A stretch of 64,000 bases of DNA, taken from Ovis canadensis (Eukaryota; Chordata; Mammalia; Artiodactyla; Bovidae). The stretch covers positions 129,363,501 through 129,427,500 of the forward strand of contig NC_091727.1 in NCBI RefSeq assembly GCF_042477335.2. Reading direction: 5' to 3'. The position numbers and the translations under genes are program-made. A model generated the notes under the pieces. It did no database searches, was not told the origin of the DNA, and saw nothing but the letters and a program-made list of their open reading frames with translations. Shown here in pieces: positions 24,346-37,199 of the stretch. The stretch's first letter is position 1. The number at the start of each line of letters is the position of its first letter.

Positions 24346-25275
24346 AACAGTTAAACACCAACAAACTGGATAACCTAGAAGAAATGGATAAATTCCTAGA
24401 AATCTATAACTTATCAAGACTGAATCATGAATAAACAGAAAAAGCTGAACAGAACTGTAACTAACAAGGAGATTGACTCAGTAATCAAAAACCTTCTAAC
24501 AACTAAAAAGCCCAGGACCAGATGATGAATTCTATAAAACATTTAAAGAAAAATTAACTTCTTTTACAGAATTTTAAATTCATATCTAAGTTAATTCTTA
24601 ATTTAAAGAATTAGCTCTAATCCTCTTTAAAAAGAGTTTCAGAAGCCACTCTCAAACTCTTTCAAAAAGCTGAAAAGGAGGGAGCCCTTCCCAGTTTACT
24701 TCATGAGACCAGCACTATCCTGATGCAAAACCAGAAAAAAAGACATTACAAGAAAACTATAGACCAATATCACTGATGAATATAGATGCAAAATTTAAAA
24801 TAAAATGCTAGCAAACCAAATTCAACAGCACATAAAAATATCATACACCGTGATCAAGTGGACTATACCCTTGGAATGCAAGGGTAACTCAACATATGCA
24901 AAGCAATCAATGTGATACACTGCATTAACAGAATGAAGGGAGAAAAAAATCACATGATCATCTCAATAAATGCAGAAAAAGCATTTGACAAGATTCAACA
25001 CTTTTTCATGTTGAAAGTTGAGTAATCTAAACTCAACAAACTAGGAATAAAAAGAAATTACCTCAACATGATAAAGGCCATATATAAAAAAAATCCATAG
25101 TCAACATCATACTCCATTGTGAAAAACTGAAAGATTTCCTAATTCAGAAACAAGACAAAGATGCCCACTCTCACCACTTCTATTCAACATAGTACTGGAA
25201 GTTCTAGCCAGAGCAATTAGGTAAGAAAGGAAACAAAAATTCAAATTAGAAAGGAAGAAGTAAAATTAGCTCCAT

Positions 25276-25280
<5 letters not shown>

Positions 25281-25319
<39 letters not shown>
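25281..25319. repeat. (TA)19 microsatellite
   Basis: 39 bp of uninterrupted TA within L1 ORF2 sequence. Confidence 0.97.
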
Positions 25320-25321
<2 letters not shown>

Positions 25322-28300
25322 CCTTATATGTAGAAAACTCTAAAGACTCCACAAAAATTGTTAGAACTACTAAGTTAATTCAGCACATGCTTGAATTATT
25401 AAGTCTTTACAGGATACAAAAGCAATATACAAAAATCAGTTATATTTCTATATGCTAACAATCAACCATATGAGCAAGAAATTTAGAAACCATTCCCATT
25501 TAATTTCATCAAAAAGAATAAAATTCTTAGGAATGAACTTAACCAAAGCAGCAAAACTCTTGTACACTGAAAATTACAAAATATTGCTGGTAGGAATTTA
25601 AAGGTACAAATAAATAGAAAGATATCCCATATTAATTGATCAGAAGACAATATTGTTCAAATGTCTGCACTATTTAAATGAATCTACACATTCAAAATAA
25701 TCCCTATCAAAATCCCAAGGGCATTTTTATAGAAATAGAAGAAACAATCATAAAATTCATGTAGAACCACAAAGAACTCCAAATAGCCAAAATAATCTTG
25801 AGAAAGAAGAAAGCTAAAAACCTCAGACTTCCTAGTTTCAAAACATATTACAAAGTTACAGTAATCAAAACGTAATGGCACTGGCATAAAGACAGACATA
25901 TGGAGCAATGGAATACAACAGAGTACCCAGAAATAAACCCACATATATATGGTGAAATGATACTTAACAAGGATGCCAAGAGTACACAAGTGGGGAAAAG
26001 ATAGTCACTTCAACAAATAGTGTGGGGCAAACTGCATATTCACATGCAAAAGAATGAAACTGAACCTTTATCTTACACCACACACAAAAATCAACTCAAA
26101 ATTAAAGTCTTGAACAGAAGACCCCAAACTATAAAACACCTAGAAGAAAACCTAGGGAAAAAACTTCAAGATATTGATGTTGGCAATGACTTCTTGAATA
26201 TGACACCAAAAGCACAGGCAACCAAAGCAAAAAAAAAAAAAAAAAAAAAAAAAAACAGACAGAGAGGACTACATCAAACTAAAAAGCTTCTGCATAGAAA
26301 AGGAAACAATCAATAGAATGAAAAGGCAACTGACAGTATAGGAGGAAATATTTGTAAAGCATATTTTTGACAAGCGGTTTATATTCAAAATATATAAGGA
26401 ACTCCCACAACTCAAAAGCAAATAATAATAATAGCAACATCAACTTTAAAATGGGCAAAGAACTCTTCAAAGAAGACATCCAAATAGCCAAATGGTATAC
26501 GAAAAAGTGCTCACCATCACTAATCATCAGGGAATTGCAAATTAAGACCACAATTAGACATCATCTCACTCCTGTTAGAATGGCTATTAAAAAAAAAAAG
26601 ATAAATGTCACCAACAATGTAGAGAAATGGAACCCTTCTTCACTGCTGGTGGGAATACAGAATGACAAAGCTATTATGGAAACTACCATAAAGGCTTCTC
26701 AAAAAATTAATAATAGAACTACTATATAATCCAGCAATACCATTTCTGGGTATTTATCCAAAAGAATTGAAATCAGGATTTGTAAGAGATATTTGCACTA
26801 CCATGTTCATTGTGGTATTATTCACAATAGCCAAGAAGTAGAAATAACCTAAATGTCTATCAATGAAGAAAATGTGGTATATGTGGTATATACATACAAT
26901 AGAATATTAGTCTGCCATATAAAAAGGAAATCCCATCATATACTACAAGTTGAGGAACTTGAGGACATTGTGCTAAGTGAAATAAGCCAGTCAGAGAAGA
27001 TAATACTGCATCGTTCCACTTAAAAGAGGTGTCTAAGGTAGTCAAACTCATAGAAACTGAAAGTAGAATGGTGGTTGCCAGGGACTACTGGGAGAACAAA
27101 ATGGGGAGTTGCTATTCAACGGGCATAGAGTTTCAGTCATGCAAGGTGAAAACAACATTTTGCCTACTGTTAAAAATATTGTGTAATGTACACTTAACAT
27201 TTTAAGAGGGTAGATTTCATATTACATATTTTTTACCACAATTAAAAATATGTGTGATATGCAGCTAAACCACTGCTGAGTGGGAAATTTATAGCACTAA
27301 ATGCTTACCTCAGAAAGGAGGAAAAGTCAAATTTAAAAATGTAATTTTCCACCTTAAAAAACAAAAACTAGAAAAAGAGTAAAATAAACCAAATGCAAGG
27401 AAGGAAATAATCAATTTGAAAGCAAAAATCAATAAGACTAAAAACTGAAAATTAATAGAGAAAAATCAATGACATAAAGAGTAGGTTCTTTGAAAAGATC
27501 AACAAAAAAGACAAATCTCAAGTGAGACTGCCAAATTTAAAAAAGAGAGAAAACACAAAGTATTAATATCAAAACAAGACAGGGGATATCACTTGGGACT
27601 CTGCAAACACCAAAAAGATAAAGGAAATACTACAAACAAACCTACACAAATTTTACAATTTTTATAAACTGGATCAATTCCTTGAAAAACACAAATACAC
27701 ACAAGTAGCCAATATGAAATTGATCATTTGAACAGTTCTATAACTATTAAGGAAATTGAATCTGTACTTTTAAAACTCTAAAATAAGAAATCTCCTGGCC
27801 CAGTTGGTTACACTAGAGAATTCTTTCAGCCACTTAAAGGAAAATTAATACCATCATCACATAACCTCTTCCAGAAAATAAAAGGAGAGGAAATATTTCC
27901 CAATTCTCATTAGAAGGCCAATATTTCATTGATATCAAAATCAAAGGCAGTATCCCCAAATTAAGCAAAAAGCCAATATCATTCATGAATGGAGACACAA
28001 AAATCCTTACCAAAATGTTAGCAAATAGAATTCAGCAATATATAAACAAATTTATATACTATGACCAAGTGGGTTTGTTTTAGGAATGCAAGGTGGGTTC
28101 ACTATTTGAAAATTAATCAGAGTAGTAAGAAAAATCACATGACCATATCAATGAAAAAGCTGTTTGACAAAATTCAACATTTACTGATGATAAAAATCCT
28201 CAGAAAACTAGGAATTAGGGAGGAATTGCCTCAATTTTAAAAAGTATATACCCCCAAAAAAACTACAACTAACATCAGTTAATGCTGAAAGACTGACTGC

Positions 28301-28764
28301 TTTCCCCCTAGGACTGAAAACAAAGTAAGGGTTCAGCTCTTACTACAGTTAACTAGAATTCTGAACCAGAACAATAAAGGAAGAAATAAATAAAAGGCAT
28401 AAAAAGTGGAGTGAAAGAAATACCACTGTTTCTGTACCACCATCCCTATGACAAGATGGTCTACAAAAAAAAAAAAAAAAAAAAAAAGCCAAGAAACCAA
28501 CAACAGAAAAAACCTCCTAGAACTTAATCTGTATTCAGCAACATTGCAGGGTACAAGATCATCATACAAAAATCAACTGTATAACTATGTACTAGCAATA
28601 AACATATGGAAACCAAAATTTAAAATATGATACCATTAATGGTCACTCAAAAATGAAGCAAAATTCTAACAAAACATACACGACTTGTATGCTGAAAATT
28701 ACACAATGCAAACAAAAGAAAAGATGTGAATAAATGGAGAGATATGCCAGAGATCAAATCAATC

Positions 28765-29059
28765 AGTCCTAAAGGAAATCAGTCCTGAGTAGTCATTGGA
28801 AGGACTGATGCTGAAGCTGAAGCTCCAATACTTTGGCCACCTGATGCAAAGAACTGACTCACTGGAAAAGACTCTGATGCTGGGAAAGATTGAAGGCAGG
28901 AGAAGGGGACGACAGAGGATGAGATGGTTGAATGGCATCACCGACTCGATGGACATGAGTTTGAGCAAGCTCCAGGAGTTGGTGATGGACAGGGAAGCCT
29001 GGCATGCTGCAGTCCATGGGGTCACAAAGAGCTGGACACAACTGAGCGACTGAACTGAA
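28765..29059 (+). mobile_element. BovB 3' end fragment inside L1
   Basis: Starts about AAAGGAAATCAGTCCTGAGT and ends GAGCGACTGAACTGAATTG, about 290 bp in plus orientation. Confidence 0.93.
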
Positions 29060-29179
29060 TTGCCCTGTTCATGAATCGGAAGATTCAACATAGTAAGGAT
29101 TTCTGTTCTCCTCAGATTAATGTACAGGCCTTATACAATTCCTATCAACATCCTAGCAATTTTTTTTAGATATTGGCAA

Positions 29180-29372
29180 GTTTATCCCTGGTGGCTCAGC
29201 TGTTAAAAATCCACCTGCCAATGCAGGAATTTGATCCCTGGGTTGAGAAGATCCCCTGGAGAAAGAAATGGCACTCCACTCCAGTGTTCTTGCCTGGAAA
29301 ATTCCATGGACAGAGGAGCCTGGAAGGCTACAGTCTGAGGGGGTCACAAGAGTTGGTCACAAGTTAGTGATT
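29180..29372 (+). repeat. Bov-tA SINE inside L1
   Basis: CCCTGGTGGCTCAGCTGTTA to GAGTTGGTCACAAGTTAGTG, with a small internal deletion. Confidence 0.9.
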
Positions 29373-30138
29373 AAACCACCACCATTCTGAAATGTATAGG
29401 TAAAGTCAAACAAACAATATTGAAAAAAATAATAAAGTAGGAGGTATCACTATAACCCATTTTAAAACATTATAGAGCTATAGTAATCAAGACTGTATGA
29501 TGTGGCAAAGAGACAGACACATGGATCATTCAGTCAGAACAGAGAACCCTGAAACACGCCTACACAGGTACAGCATACTCATTTTATATTACAGTTCAGT
29601 GGAGCTGAAGCAATGGGATATCCATAGTTTAAAAAATTAACCTCAACCTAAACCTCACACTAAATACAAAAATTACCTCAAAATGGATCATGGACTTGAA
29701 TGTAAAATATAACTAAAAAACTTTGGGAGAACATCTTTGAGACCCGGGGCTTAAGCGTCAATTAGACATAAGAAGCACAATCCAAGAATTAAGAAAAGAA
29801 TGAATTGGACATCATCAAAATCAAAAGCTCTTGCTCTATGAAAAATCCTATTGATAAGATGAAAAGACAAGCCATAGACTGGTAGAAAAATATTTGCAAA
29901 CTACATACGTGACAAAGAACTTGGATTGAGAATATATAAAGAACTCTCACAATTCAACAGGTAAAAAACAAAAAAACCCAAACAATGCAATTATAAAATG
30001 GGCAAAGGATTTGCAACAACATGGATGGAATTTGAGGGTATTATGCTAAATTAAATAAGTCAGGTGGAGAAAGACAAACAGTGCATGATTTAATTTATAT
30101 GTGAAACATATAAACAAACAAACAAAATAAATGAAAAT

Positions 30139-30248
30139 GGACTTCCCTGGTGGTCCAGTGGTTAAGGATCTGGGCTTCCATTGCAGAGGGCATGCATTTG
30201 ATCCTTGGTTGGGGAACTAAGACCCCCCATGTCATGTGTTGCAGCAAA
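30139..30248 (+). repeat. CHR-type SINE inside L1
   Basis: GGACTTCCCTGGTGGTCCAG to CCCCATGTCATGTGTTGCAG, followed by an A-rich tail. Confidence 0.88.
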
Positions 30249-30477
30249 AAAAGAACAAATGAAACTATAAACAAATACATAGAAACAGAAAACAGAGTAG
30301 TGGTTACAGGAAGGGAACAGGTGGAGGGAGGGCAAAATGGGTAAAAGGGGTCAACTGCATGGTGACAGAAGCGAGATTTTGGGGGGTGAGCATGCTACCA
30401 TATACGCAGAAATAAAATGTTGTACATGCGAAACATACAGTGTTATGAACCAATTACCTCAATAATCTTTTTAATTT

Positions 30478-31316
30478 CAAAGAAAATGGGACTACAAGCA
30501 ATAAATGCTGGAGAGGGTGTGGAGAAAAGGGAACCCTCTTACACTGTTGGTGGGAATGCAAACTAGTACAGCCACTGTGCAGAACAGTGTGGAGATTCCT
30601 TACAAAACTGGAAATAGAACTGCCTTATGACCCAGCAATCCCACTGCTGGGCATACACACTGAGGAAACCAGAACTGAAAGAGACACGTGTACCCCAATG
30701 TTCATTGCAGCACTGTTTATAATAGCCAGGACATGGAAGCAACCTAGATGTCCATCAGCAGATGAATGGATAAGAAAGCTGTGGTACATATACACAATGG
30801 AGTATTACTCAGCCATTAAAAAGAATACATTTGAATCAGTTCTAATGAGGTGGATGAAACTGGAGCCGATTATACAGAGTGAAGTAAACCAGAAAGAAAA
30901 ACACCAATACAGTATACTAACACATATATATGGAGTTTAGAAAGATGGTAACAATAACCCTGTATGGGAGACAGCAAAAGAGACACAGATGTATAGAACA
31001 GTCTTTTGGACTCTGCGGGAGAGGGAGAAGGTGGGATGATTTGGGAGAATGACATTGAAACATGTATAATATCATATAAGAAACGAATCGCCAGTCCAGG
31101 TTCGATACAGGATACAGGATGCTTGGGGCTGGTGCACTGGGATGACCCAAAGGGATGGTATGGGGAGGAAGGAGGGGGGGGGGGTCAGGATGGGGAACAC
31201 GTGTACACCCGTGGTGGATTCATGTTGATGTATGGCAAAACCAATACACTATTGTAAAGTAATTTAGCCTCCAATTAAAATAAATACATTTAAATTAAAA
31301 AAAAAGAAAATGGGAA
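30478..31316 (+). mobile_element. Recent truncated L1 (cattle-type) with target-site duplication
   Basis: AAAGAAAATGGGA occurs at about 30,479-30,491 and again after the poly(A) near 31,304-31,316. Between them is the last third of ORF2, still open for 117 codons (30,587-30,940, peptide [20 protein letters not shown]), then the full 3' UTR ending CCAATACACTATTGTAAAGT. It is inserted in an older L1. Confidence 0.93.
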
Positions 31317-31450
31317 AAGGACATGAGGAGACATTTCACTGAAAAAGATATAGGGATAGAAAATAAACACCTAAAAAGATACTGACCATCATTAGCTATT
31401 AGAGAAATGCAAATAAAACCACAATAAGATAATGCTGCAGTGAAAAGGAA
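31317..31450 (+). mobile_element. Continuation of the older L1
   Basis: GGACATGAGGAGACATTTCA to AATAAAACCACAATAAGATA is L1 ORF2 sequence. It breaks off here and resumes near 34,640 (AATGGATAAAATAAAAAACA). Confidence 0.75.
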
Positions 31451-31815
31451 AAAAAGAGGAATGGGTTTTTCTTTTCCTTTCCTGAGAACAAAGAAGATAC
31501 AGGGAACAATGAGCGAGCCTGGTCATTCCTGGTTTTTACTTTAACTGTTCCTACTCTGTAGCCTGTAACAAAGTTTGTTTTTCTGCCCTTAACTCTGCAT
31601 GAGCTATATATTGCACCTATTATCCTTTGACTCTGTGCTAGTTACATCATGTACCTGGTTATGATTTACAGCACTCTCTTCACAGACCACCCCTGGTAGT
31701 TTTTCTCTTTTTGCATTACAGAAAGAAGGCCGCAGGGCTACAGAACTGCCTGACTCATTACTGGGCTATCTGACACCAGCCTATGACTCTTTGAAATGAT
31801 GCAAGAGGAAGATGA
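31451..31815. mobile_element. LTR-like segment, left part
   Basis: Non-LINE, non-SINE sequence that interrupts an L1 and is itself interrupted by BovB. I do not recognise its family. Read as the left part of a solitary LTR by position. Confidence 0.4.
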
Positions 31816-34408
31816 GTCAGTCAGTTCATTTCAGTTGCTCAGTCGTGTCCAACTCTTTGCGACCCCATGAACCACAGCATGCCAGGCCTCCCTGTCCATC
31901 ACCAACTCCCGGAGTTCACACAAACCCATGTCCACTGAGTCAGTGATGCCATCCAACCATTTCATCCTCTGTCGTCCCCTTCTCCTCCTGCCCTCAATCT
32001 TTCCCAGCATCAGGGTCTTTTCAAATGAGTCAGCTCTTCACATCAGGTGGCCAAAGTATTGGAGTTTCACCTTCAGCATCAGTCCTACCAATGAACACCC
32101 AGGACTGGACTGGTTGCATCTCCTTGCAGTCCAATGGACTCTCAACAGTCACAGTTCAAAAGCATCAATTCTTCAGCACTCAGCTTTCTTTTTAGTTCAA
32201 CTCTCACATCTAAACATGACCACTGGAAAAACCATAGCCTTGACTAGACGGACCTTTGTTGGCAAAGTAATCTCTCTGTTTTTTAATATGCTGTCTAGGT
32301 TGGTTCATAACTTTCCTTCCAAGGAGTAAGTGCCTTTTAATTCATGGCTGCAATCAATCACCATCTGCAGTGATTTTGGAGCCCAGAAAAATAAAGTCAG
32401 CCACTGTTTTCCCATCTATTTGCCATGAAGTGATGGGACCGGATGCCATGATCTGTTTTGAGCTTTAAGCCACCTTTTCCCTCTCCTCTTTCAGTTTCAT
32501 CAAGAGGCTTTTTAGTTCTTCACTTTCTGCCATAAGGGTGGTGTCATCTGCATATCTGAGGTTATTGATATTTCTCCCGGCAATCTGGATTCCAGCTTGT
32601 GCTTCTTCCAGTCCAGCGTTTCTCATGATGTACTCTGCAGAGAAGTTAAATAAGCAGGGTGACAATAGACAGCCCTGACGTACTCCTTTTCCTATTTGGA
32701 ACCAGTCTGTAGTTCTATGTCCAGTTCTAACTGTTGCTTTCAGACTTGCATACAGGTTTCTCAAGAGGCAGGTCAGGTGGTCTGGTATTTCCATCTCTTT
32801 CAGAATTTTCCACAGTTTATTGTGATCCACACAGTCAAAGGCTTTGGCATAGTCAATATAGCAGAAATAGATGTTTTTCTGGAACTCTCTTGCTTTTTCC
32901 ATGATCCAGTGGATGTTGGCAATTTGATCTCTGGTTCCTCTGCCTTTTCTAAAACCAGCTTGAACATCAGGGAGTTCACGGTTCACGTATTGCTGAAGCC
33001 TGGCTTGGAGAATTTTGAGCATTACTTTACTAGCATGTGAGATGAGTGCAATTGTGTGGTAGTTTGAGCATTCTTTGGCATTGCCTTTTTTTGGGATTGG
33101 AATGAAAACTGACCTTTCCCAGTCCTGTGGCCACTGCTGAGGTTTCCAAATTTGCTGGCATATTGAGTGCAGCACTTTCACAGCATCATCTTTCAGGATT
33201 TGAAATACCTCAACTGGAATTCCATCACCTCCACTAGCTTTGTTTGTAGTGATGCTTCCTAAGGCCCACTTGACTTCACATTCCAGGATGTCTGGCTCTA
33301 GGTGAGTGATCACAACATTGTGATTATCTGGGTCGTGAAGATCTTTTTTGTACAGTTCTTCTGTGTATTCTTGCCACTTCTTCTTAATATCTTCTGCTTC
33401 TGTTAGGTCCAGACCATTTCTGTCCTTTATTGTGCCCATCTTTGCATGAAATGTTCCCCTGGTATCTCTAATTTTCTTGAAGCGATCCCTAGTCTTTCCC
33501 AGTCTATTGTTTTCCTCTATTTCTTTGCATTGATCACTGAGGAAGGCTTTCTTATCTCTCCTTGCTATTCTTTGGAACTCTGAATTCAAATGGGTGTATC
33601 TTTCCTTTTCTTCTTTGCTTTTCACTTCCCTTTTATCACAGCTATTTGTAAGGCCTCCTCAGGCAGCCATTTTGCTTTTTTGCATTTCTTTTTCTTGGGG
33701 ATGGTCTTGATTCCTATCTTTTGTACAATGTCAGAAACCTCTGTCCATAGTTCATCAGGCACTCTATCAGATCTAGTCCCTTAAGGTACTATTTCTCACT
33801 TCCACTGTATAATCATAAGGGATTTGATTTAAGTCACACCTGAATGGTCTAGTGGTTTTCTCCACTTTCTTCAATTTAAGTCTGAATTTGGTAATAAGGA
33901 GTTCATGATCTGAGTCACAGTCAGCTCCTGGTCTTGTTTTTGCTGACTGTATAGAGCTTCTCCATCTTTGGCTGCAAAGAATATAATCAATCTGATTTTG
34001 GTGTTGACCATCTGGTGATGTCCATGTGTAGAGTCTTCTCTTGTGTTGTTGGAAGAGGGTGTTTGCTATGACCAGTGCGTTCTCTTGGCAGAACTCTATC
34101 AGCCTTTGCCCTGCTTCATTCTGTACTCCAAGGCCAAATTTGCCTATTACTCCAGGTATTTCTTGACTTCCTACTTTTGCATTCCAGTCTCCTATAATGA
34201 AAAGGACATCTTTTTGGGGTGTTATTTCTAGAAGGTCTTGTAGGTCTTCATAGAACCGTTCAACTTCAGCTTCTTCAGTGTTACTGGTCAGGGCATAGAC
34301 TTGGATTACTGTGATATTGAATGATTTGCCTTGGAAACGAACAGAGATCATTCTGTCATTTTTGAGATTACATCCAAGTACTGCATTTCGGACTATTTTG
34401 TTGACTAT
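31816..34408 (-). mobile_element. BovB (RTE) LINE, endonuclease and reverse transcriptase, frame broken
   Basis: The longest BovB here (2.6 kb). On the minus strand the endonuclease domain is open from about 34,408 to 33,773 (GDWNAKVGSQE, YALTSN and SDHELL motifs). The reverse transcriptase is open from 33,625 to 32,465 (DYAKAFDCVDH, GVRQGCLLSP and YADD). Breaks lie between the two near 33,630-33,770 and at the 3' end after 32,465. The true 5' end is missing. Inactive. Confidence 0.95.
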
Positions 34409-34640
34409 GGAAGAAGAATACAAGAGCCTTATACCTTTGCTCCTCATTGCCAAGCCCTGACTGCAAGCCTTCCTAGACTCCTCATGGTAGGAGGGGGACA
34501 CAGTTCTTAAGGCATAAGCCTGCTGTATCTCCCCTCTGCTAGTTGAGGATTAAAGTCGTCTTTCTGTTTCCTCCAAACTCTCCATGATTTTTTATTTGGC
34601 TTTGGTTGGCAGAGAAAACCAAGATTTTGACTGCAACAAT
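34409..34640. mobile_element. LTR-like segment, right part
   Basis: Contains GAGGATTAAAGTCGTCTTTCT, a possible LTR poly(A) signal region, and ends near ACCAATATGCA before L1 sequence resumes. Family not identified. Confidence 0.4.
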
Positions 34641-34792
34641 ACCAATATGCAAGAATGGATAAAATAAAAAACAATGACAACAGCTTCAAGGATGCAAAGA
34701 AACCAGATCTCTCATATACTGATGGGAGTGTAAAATGCTATACAGTCACTCTGGAAAAATTTCTTTAAAAACTAAACATACACTTGCCACAT

Positions 34793-35015
34793 GCATGCAT
34801 GCTAAGTCACTTCAGTCATATTGGACTCTTTGCAACACTATGGACTGTACCCCTCGAGGCTCCTCTGTCCATGGGATTCTCCAGGCAAGAACACTGGAGT
34901 GGGTTGCCTTTCCCTTCTCCAGGGGATTTTCCCAACCCAGGGATCAAACCTGCATCTACTGCAGCTCCTGCATTGCAGACAGATTCTTTACCACTGAGCC
35001 ACTAGCTATGCCCAC
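34793..35015 (-). repeat. Bov-tA SINE
   Basis: Reverse orientation, GCTAAGTCACTTCAGTCATA to TTCTTTACCACTGAGCCACT. Confidence 0.92.
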
Positions 35016-35072
35016 ACTTACCATATGACCCAGAAACGACTTTTCTGGGCATACATCTCAGACAAATGAAAG

Positions 35073-35180
35073 TTGTGCTCAGTTGCTCAGTGGTGTCTGA
35101 CTCTTTGCAACTCCATGCACTATAGCCTGCCAGGTTCCTCGGTCCATGGGATTATCCAGGCAAGAATACTGGAAAGTTGT
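35073..35180 (-). repeat. Bov-tA SINE, 3' half
   Basis: CTCAGTTGCTCAGTGGTGTC to TCCAGGCAAGAATACTGGAA, directly followed by the next unit. Confidence 0.88.
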
Positions 35181-35392
35181 GCATGCTAAAGTCACTTCAG
35201 TTGTGCTGCACTCTTTGCAACCCTATGAACGGAAGCCTGCCAGGCTCCTCTGTCCATGGATTCTCCAGGCAAGAATACTGGAATAGGTTGTTCTTTCCTC
35301 CTTCAGGGGATCCTCCCAACCCAGGGATCATACCAGAGTCTCCTGCATTACAGGTGAATTCTTTACCTCTGAAACTCCAGGGAAGCCCACTG
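35181..35392 (-). repeat. Bov-tA SINE
   Basis: Full unit, reverse orientation, ending CTCTGAAACTCCAGGGAAGC. CTGGAAAGTT occurs before and after it. Confidence 0.92.
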
Positions 35393-36000
35393 GAAAGTTA
35401 TATCTACCCAAATTCTATACTCAGATGTTTATAATAGTTTTATCTATAACAGCCCCAAAATGCAAATAACCAAACTGTCCCTAATTAGGTGAATGGTTAA
35501 ACAAACTGTAGTATATCCATAGCATGAAACACTCCTCACCAACAAAAAAGAACAGATTATTGATACATGTATCAACTTGGATAGATCACAAGGTCATTGA
35601 ACAAAGCAGAAAAAAATGGAAAAAATCACATTCTTTATGACTTCATTTACATAAAATTCTCAAAAGGACAAAATTATAGAGTAGGAAAACAAATTCATAT
35701 TTGGCAGGGGTTATGGATGATGGGGGTGTTAGCTGTGCCTATGAAGGGGTGGCTTTCTAGTGAAGGAATATTTCTACATCTTGGTTGCAATCATGGTTGC
35801 ACAAATCTACACAAGTGATAAAATAACATAGACCTGTACATCCTACAACATTCTAGTGTCAGTTTCCTAGTTTTTTATATTGTAGTATAAGTATGTAAAA
35901 TGTAATGATTGGACTAAACAGGATGAAGACTATATGGAGCATTTCTGTACTGTTTTTGCAACTTCTTGGAAATCCTTCATTATATATCATAAGTTAAAAA

Positions 36001-36589
36001 ATAAACCATTTATAAAGCAAGTAACTCAGAAAACAAGAGTGTGGAAGCTAAAACCCAAGGAGCAAGTAAATAAAATATTATAATAATGGCCTATAATAAC
36101 ATGCAGTTTTATGAAGAGACATTTTAAATGGGGAAGCTTTGCATAGGCCAGTGACATAATGATACCAAGATCATTTTTATTTGTAGGATTAAAACATGTG
36201 CTAAAAAAATATTAGAGCCACAGATTAAAATGTCTCACCTTAAACCAGCCAACTGGCTATTATGAATTGCTTGCAATTAGTCACATAAACAAACAATGAA
36301 AAAAATTCTGCAAACAATGAAAAAAACATTCACAAAGTGTCTTCAGGCTAGTTGTTCAAACTTTATCTAGTAAGTGGTGGGAATGAAGAAGTTTCATAAT
36401 GGATAAGCCAGAACCTATTCCTACGACTGTCACACAGTTAACTGATTTGTGTATGCCCTGTGTAGGATGTCCTCAAGTTTGTTTCACTACAGAATATATT
36501 CATTTCCAGCTGAGCTAGGGAAAGAATATTTGCACTGGGTAAAATGTTTAGTGATAATTAGAAAGGAGCAAATAGCGGAAACCTGCCTC
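36001..36589. other. ATG4A intron 1, unassigned
   Basis: AT-rich with a repeated GCAAACAATGAAAAAAA phrase near 36,290-36,330. No gene or named repeat. Confidence 0.4.
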
Positions 36590-36790
36590 TCCCTCCTTGG
36601 ACACAAAATGATAACTACTAGCCATATGAAGCTATTTAAATTTTTAAAAATTAAAATCAAATTTAAAATGTAGTTCCCAGATACATTTCAAGTGTTCAAC
36701 GTGACTAATGGCTACCATATCAGAACCCCTTAGATACAGAACTTTTCCATCATCACAAAAAGTTCTGTTGGACAGTGTTGCTCTAGAGCA
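36590..36790. repeat. MER5A DNA transposon
   Basis: CATTTCAAGTGTTCAACGTG, TAATGGCTACCATATCAGAA and GTTCTGTTGGACAGTGTTGC match MER5A as at 7,285. Confidence 0.82.
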
Positions 36791-36909
36791 TGAAAAACAT
36801 GTCATTTCCCCACAATCATAGGTAGTGTTACAGCCCAAAGAGCTCTGACAGGAATTAGTATTGCATTATCTGAGGTTTTCATTTACACATAATCTTATCT
36901 TCAGCAATA

Positions 36910-37145
36910 CTGAGCAGTATGTTGCAGTGCTTAAGTGCTAGGGTTTTAGGGTAGAATAGCACTGGATTACCATTTTAGCTCCAACCTTTGCCAAGTTGTG
37001 TGACCCCAAGCATGCTATTTTGCTTCTCTGTGCCTGTATTCCACCCCCCCCCTTTTTTTTAAGGGTGGGGACTGGGGAATAATGGAAATTCCCTCAAAGG
37101 GATGTTGTGAAAGACTAAATGAGAAAAGTGCAATACCTGACACAT
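36910..37145 (+). repeat. MIR SINE
   Basis: CAGTGCTTAAGTGCTAGGGT, CAAGTTGTGTGACCCCAAGC and AAGACTAAATGAGAAAAGTG follow MIR, with a C/T-rich run inserted near 37,042. Confidence 0.82.
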
Positions 37146-37199
37146 GTGATCTGTAAATATTATTCTTGAAGTCCAGACGATGGATTTGGCTTGTTCTCG

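Larger units (their letters stand above)
19650..27245 (+). mobile_element. Old, near full-length L1 with three nested SINE/BovB insertions
   Basis: 5' region from about 19,650. ORF1-like text at 21,350-22,140 (AATGCATTTTGGGAGTCCCA). Then ORF2: reverse-transcriptase part near 24,850-25,000 (GAAAAAGCATTTGACAAGAT), ORF2 end at 26,450-26,950, tail ending near 27,245 (ATTTTTTACCACAATTAAAA). Frames are full of stops. Insertions at 21,004, 22,232 and 24,085 came later. An old L1M-type copy, inactive. Confidence 0.8.
27246..30477 (+). mobile_element. Second old L1, 5'-truncated ORF2, with three insertions
   Basis: Repeats the ORF2 interval just seen upstream (CAGCTAAACCACTGCTGAGT, later CCAAGTGGGTTTGTTTTAGG and GAATTGGACATCATCAAAAT). 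Diverged and non-coding. It is interrupted by the BovB, Bov-tA and CHR pieces listed next, and by the recent L1 at 30,478. Confidence 0.78.
34641..36000 (+). mobile_element. Older L1 3' end, resumed, with three SINE insertions
   Basis: CTCATATACTGATGGGAGTG, then (after SINEs) CTTACCATATGACCCAGAAA and CAAATAACCAAACTGTCCCT are consecutive pieces of one L1 end. The tail fades near 36,000. Confidence 0.8.

Noticed and set aside
32465..34501. Host genes encoding 386- and 242-residue proteins
   Set aside because: They are the reverse transcriptase and endonuclease of a BovB retrotransposon. The last residues of the second come from flanking DNA.
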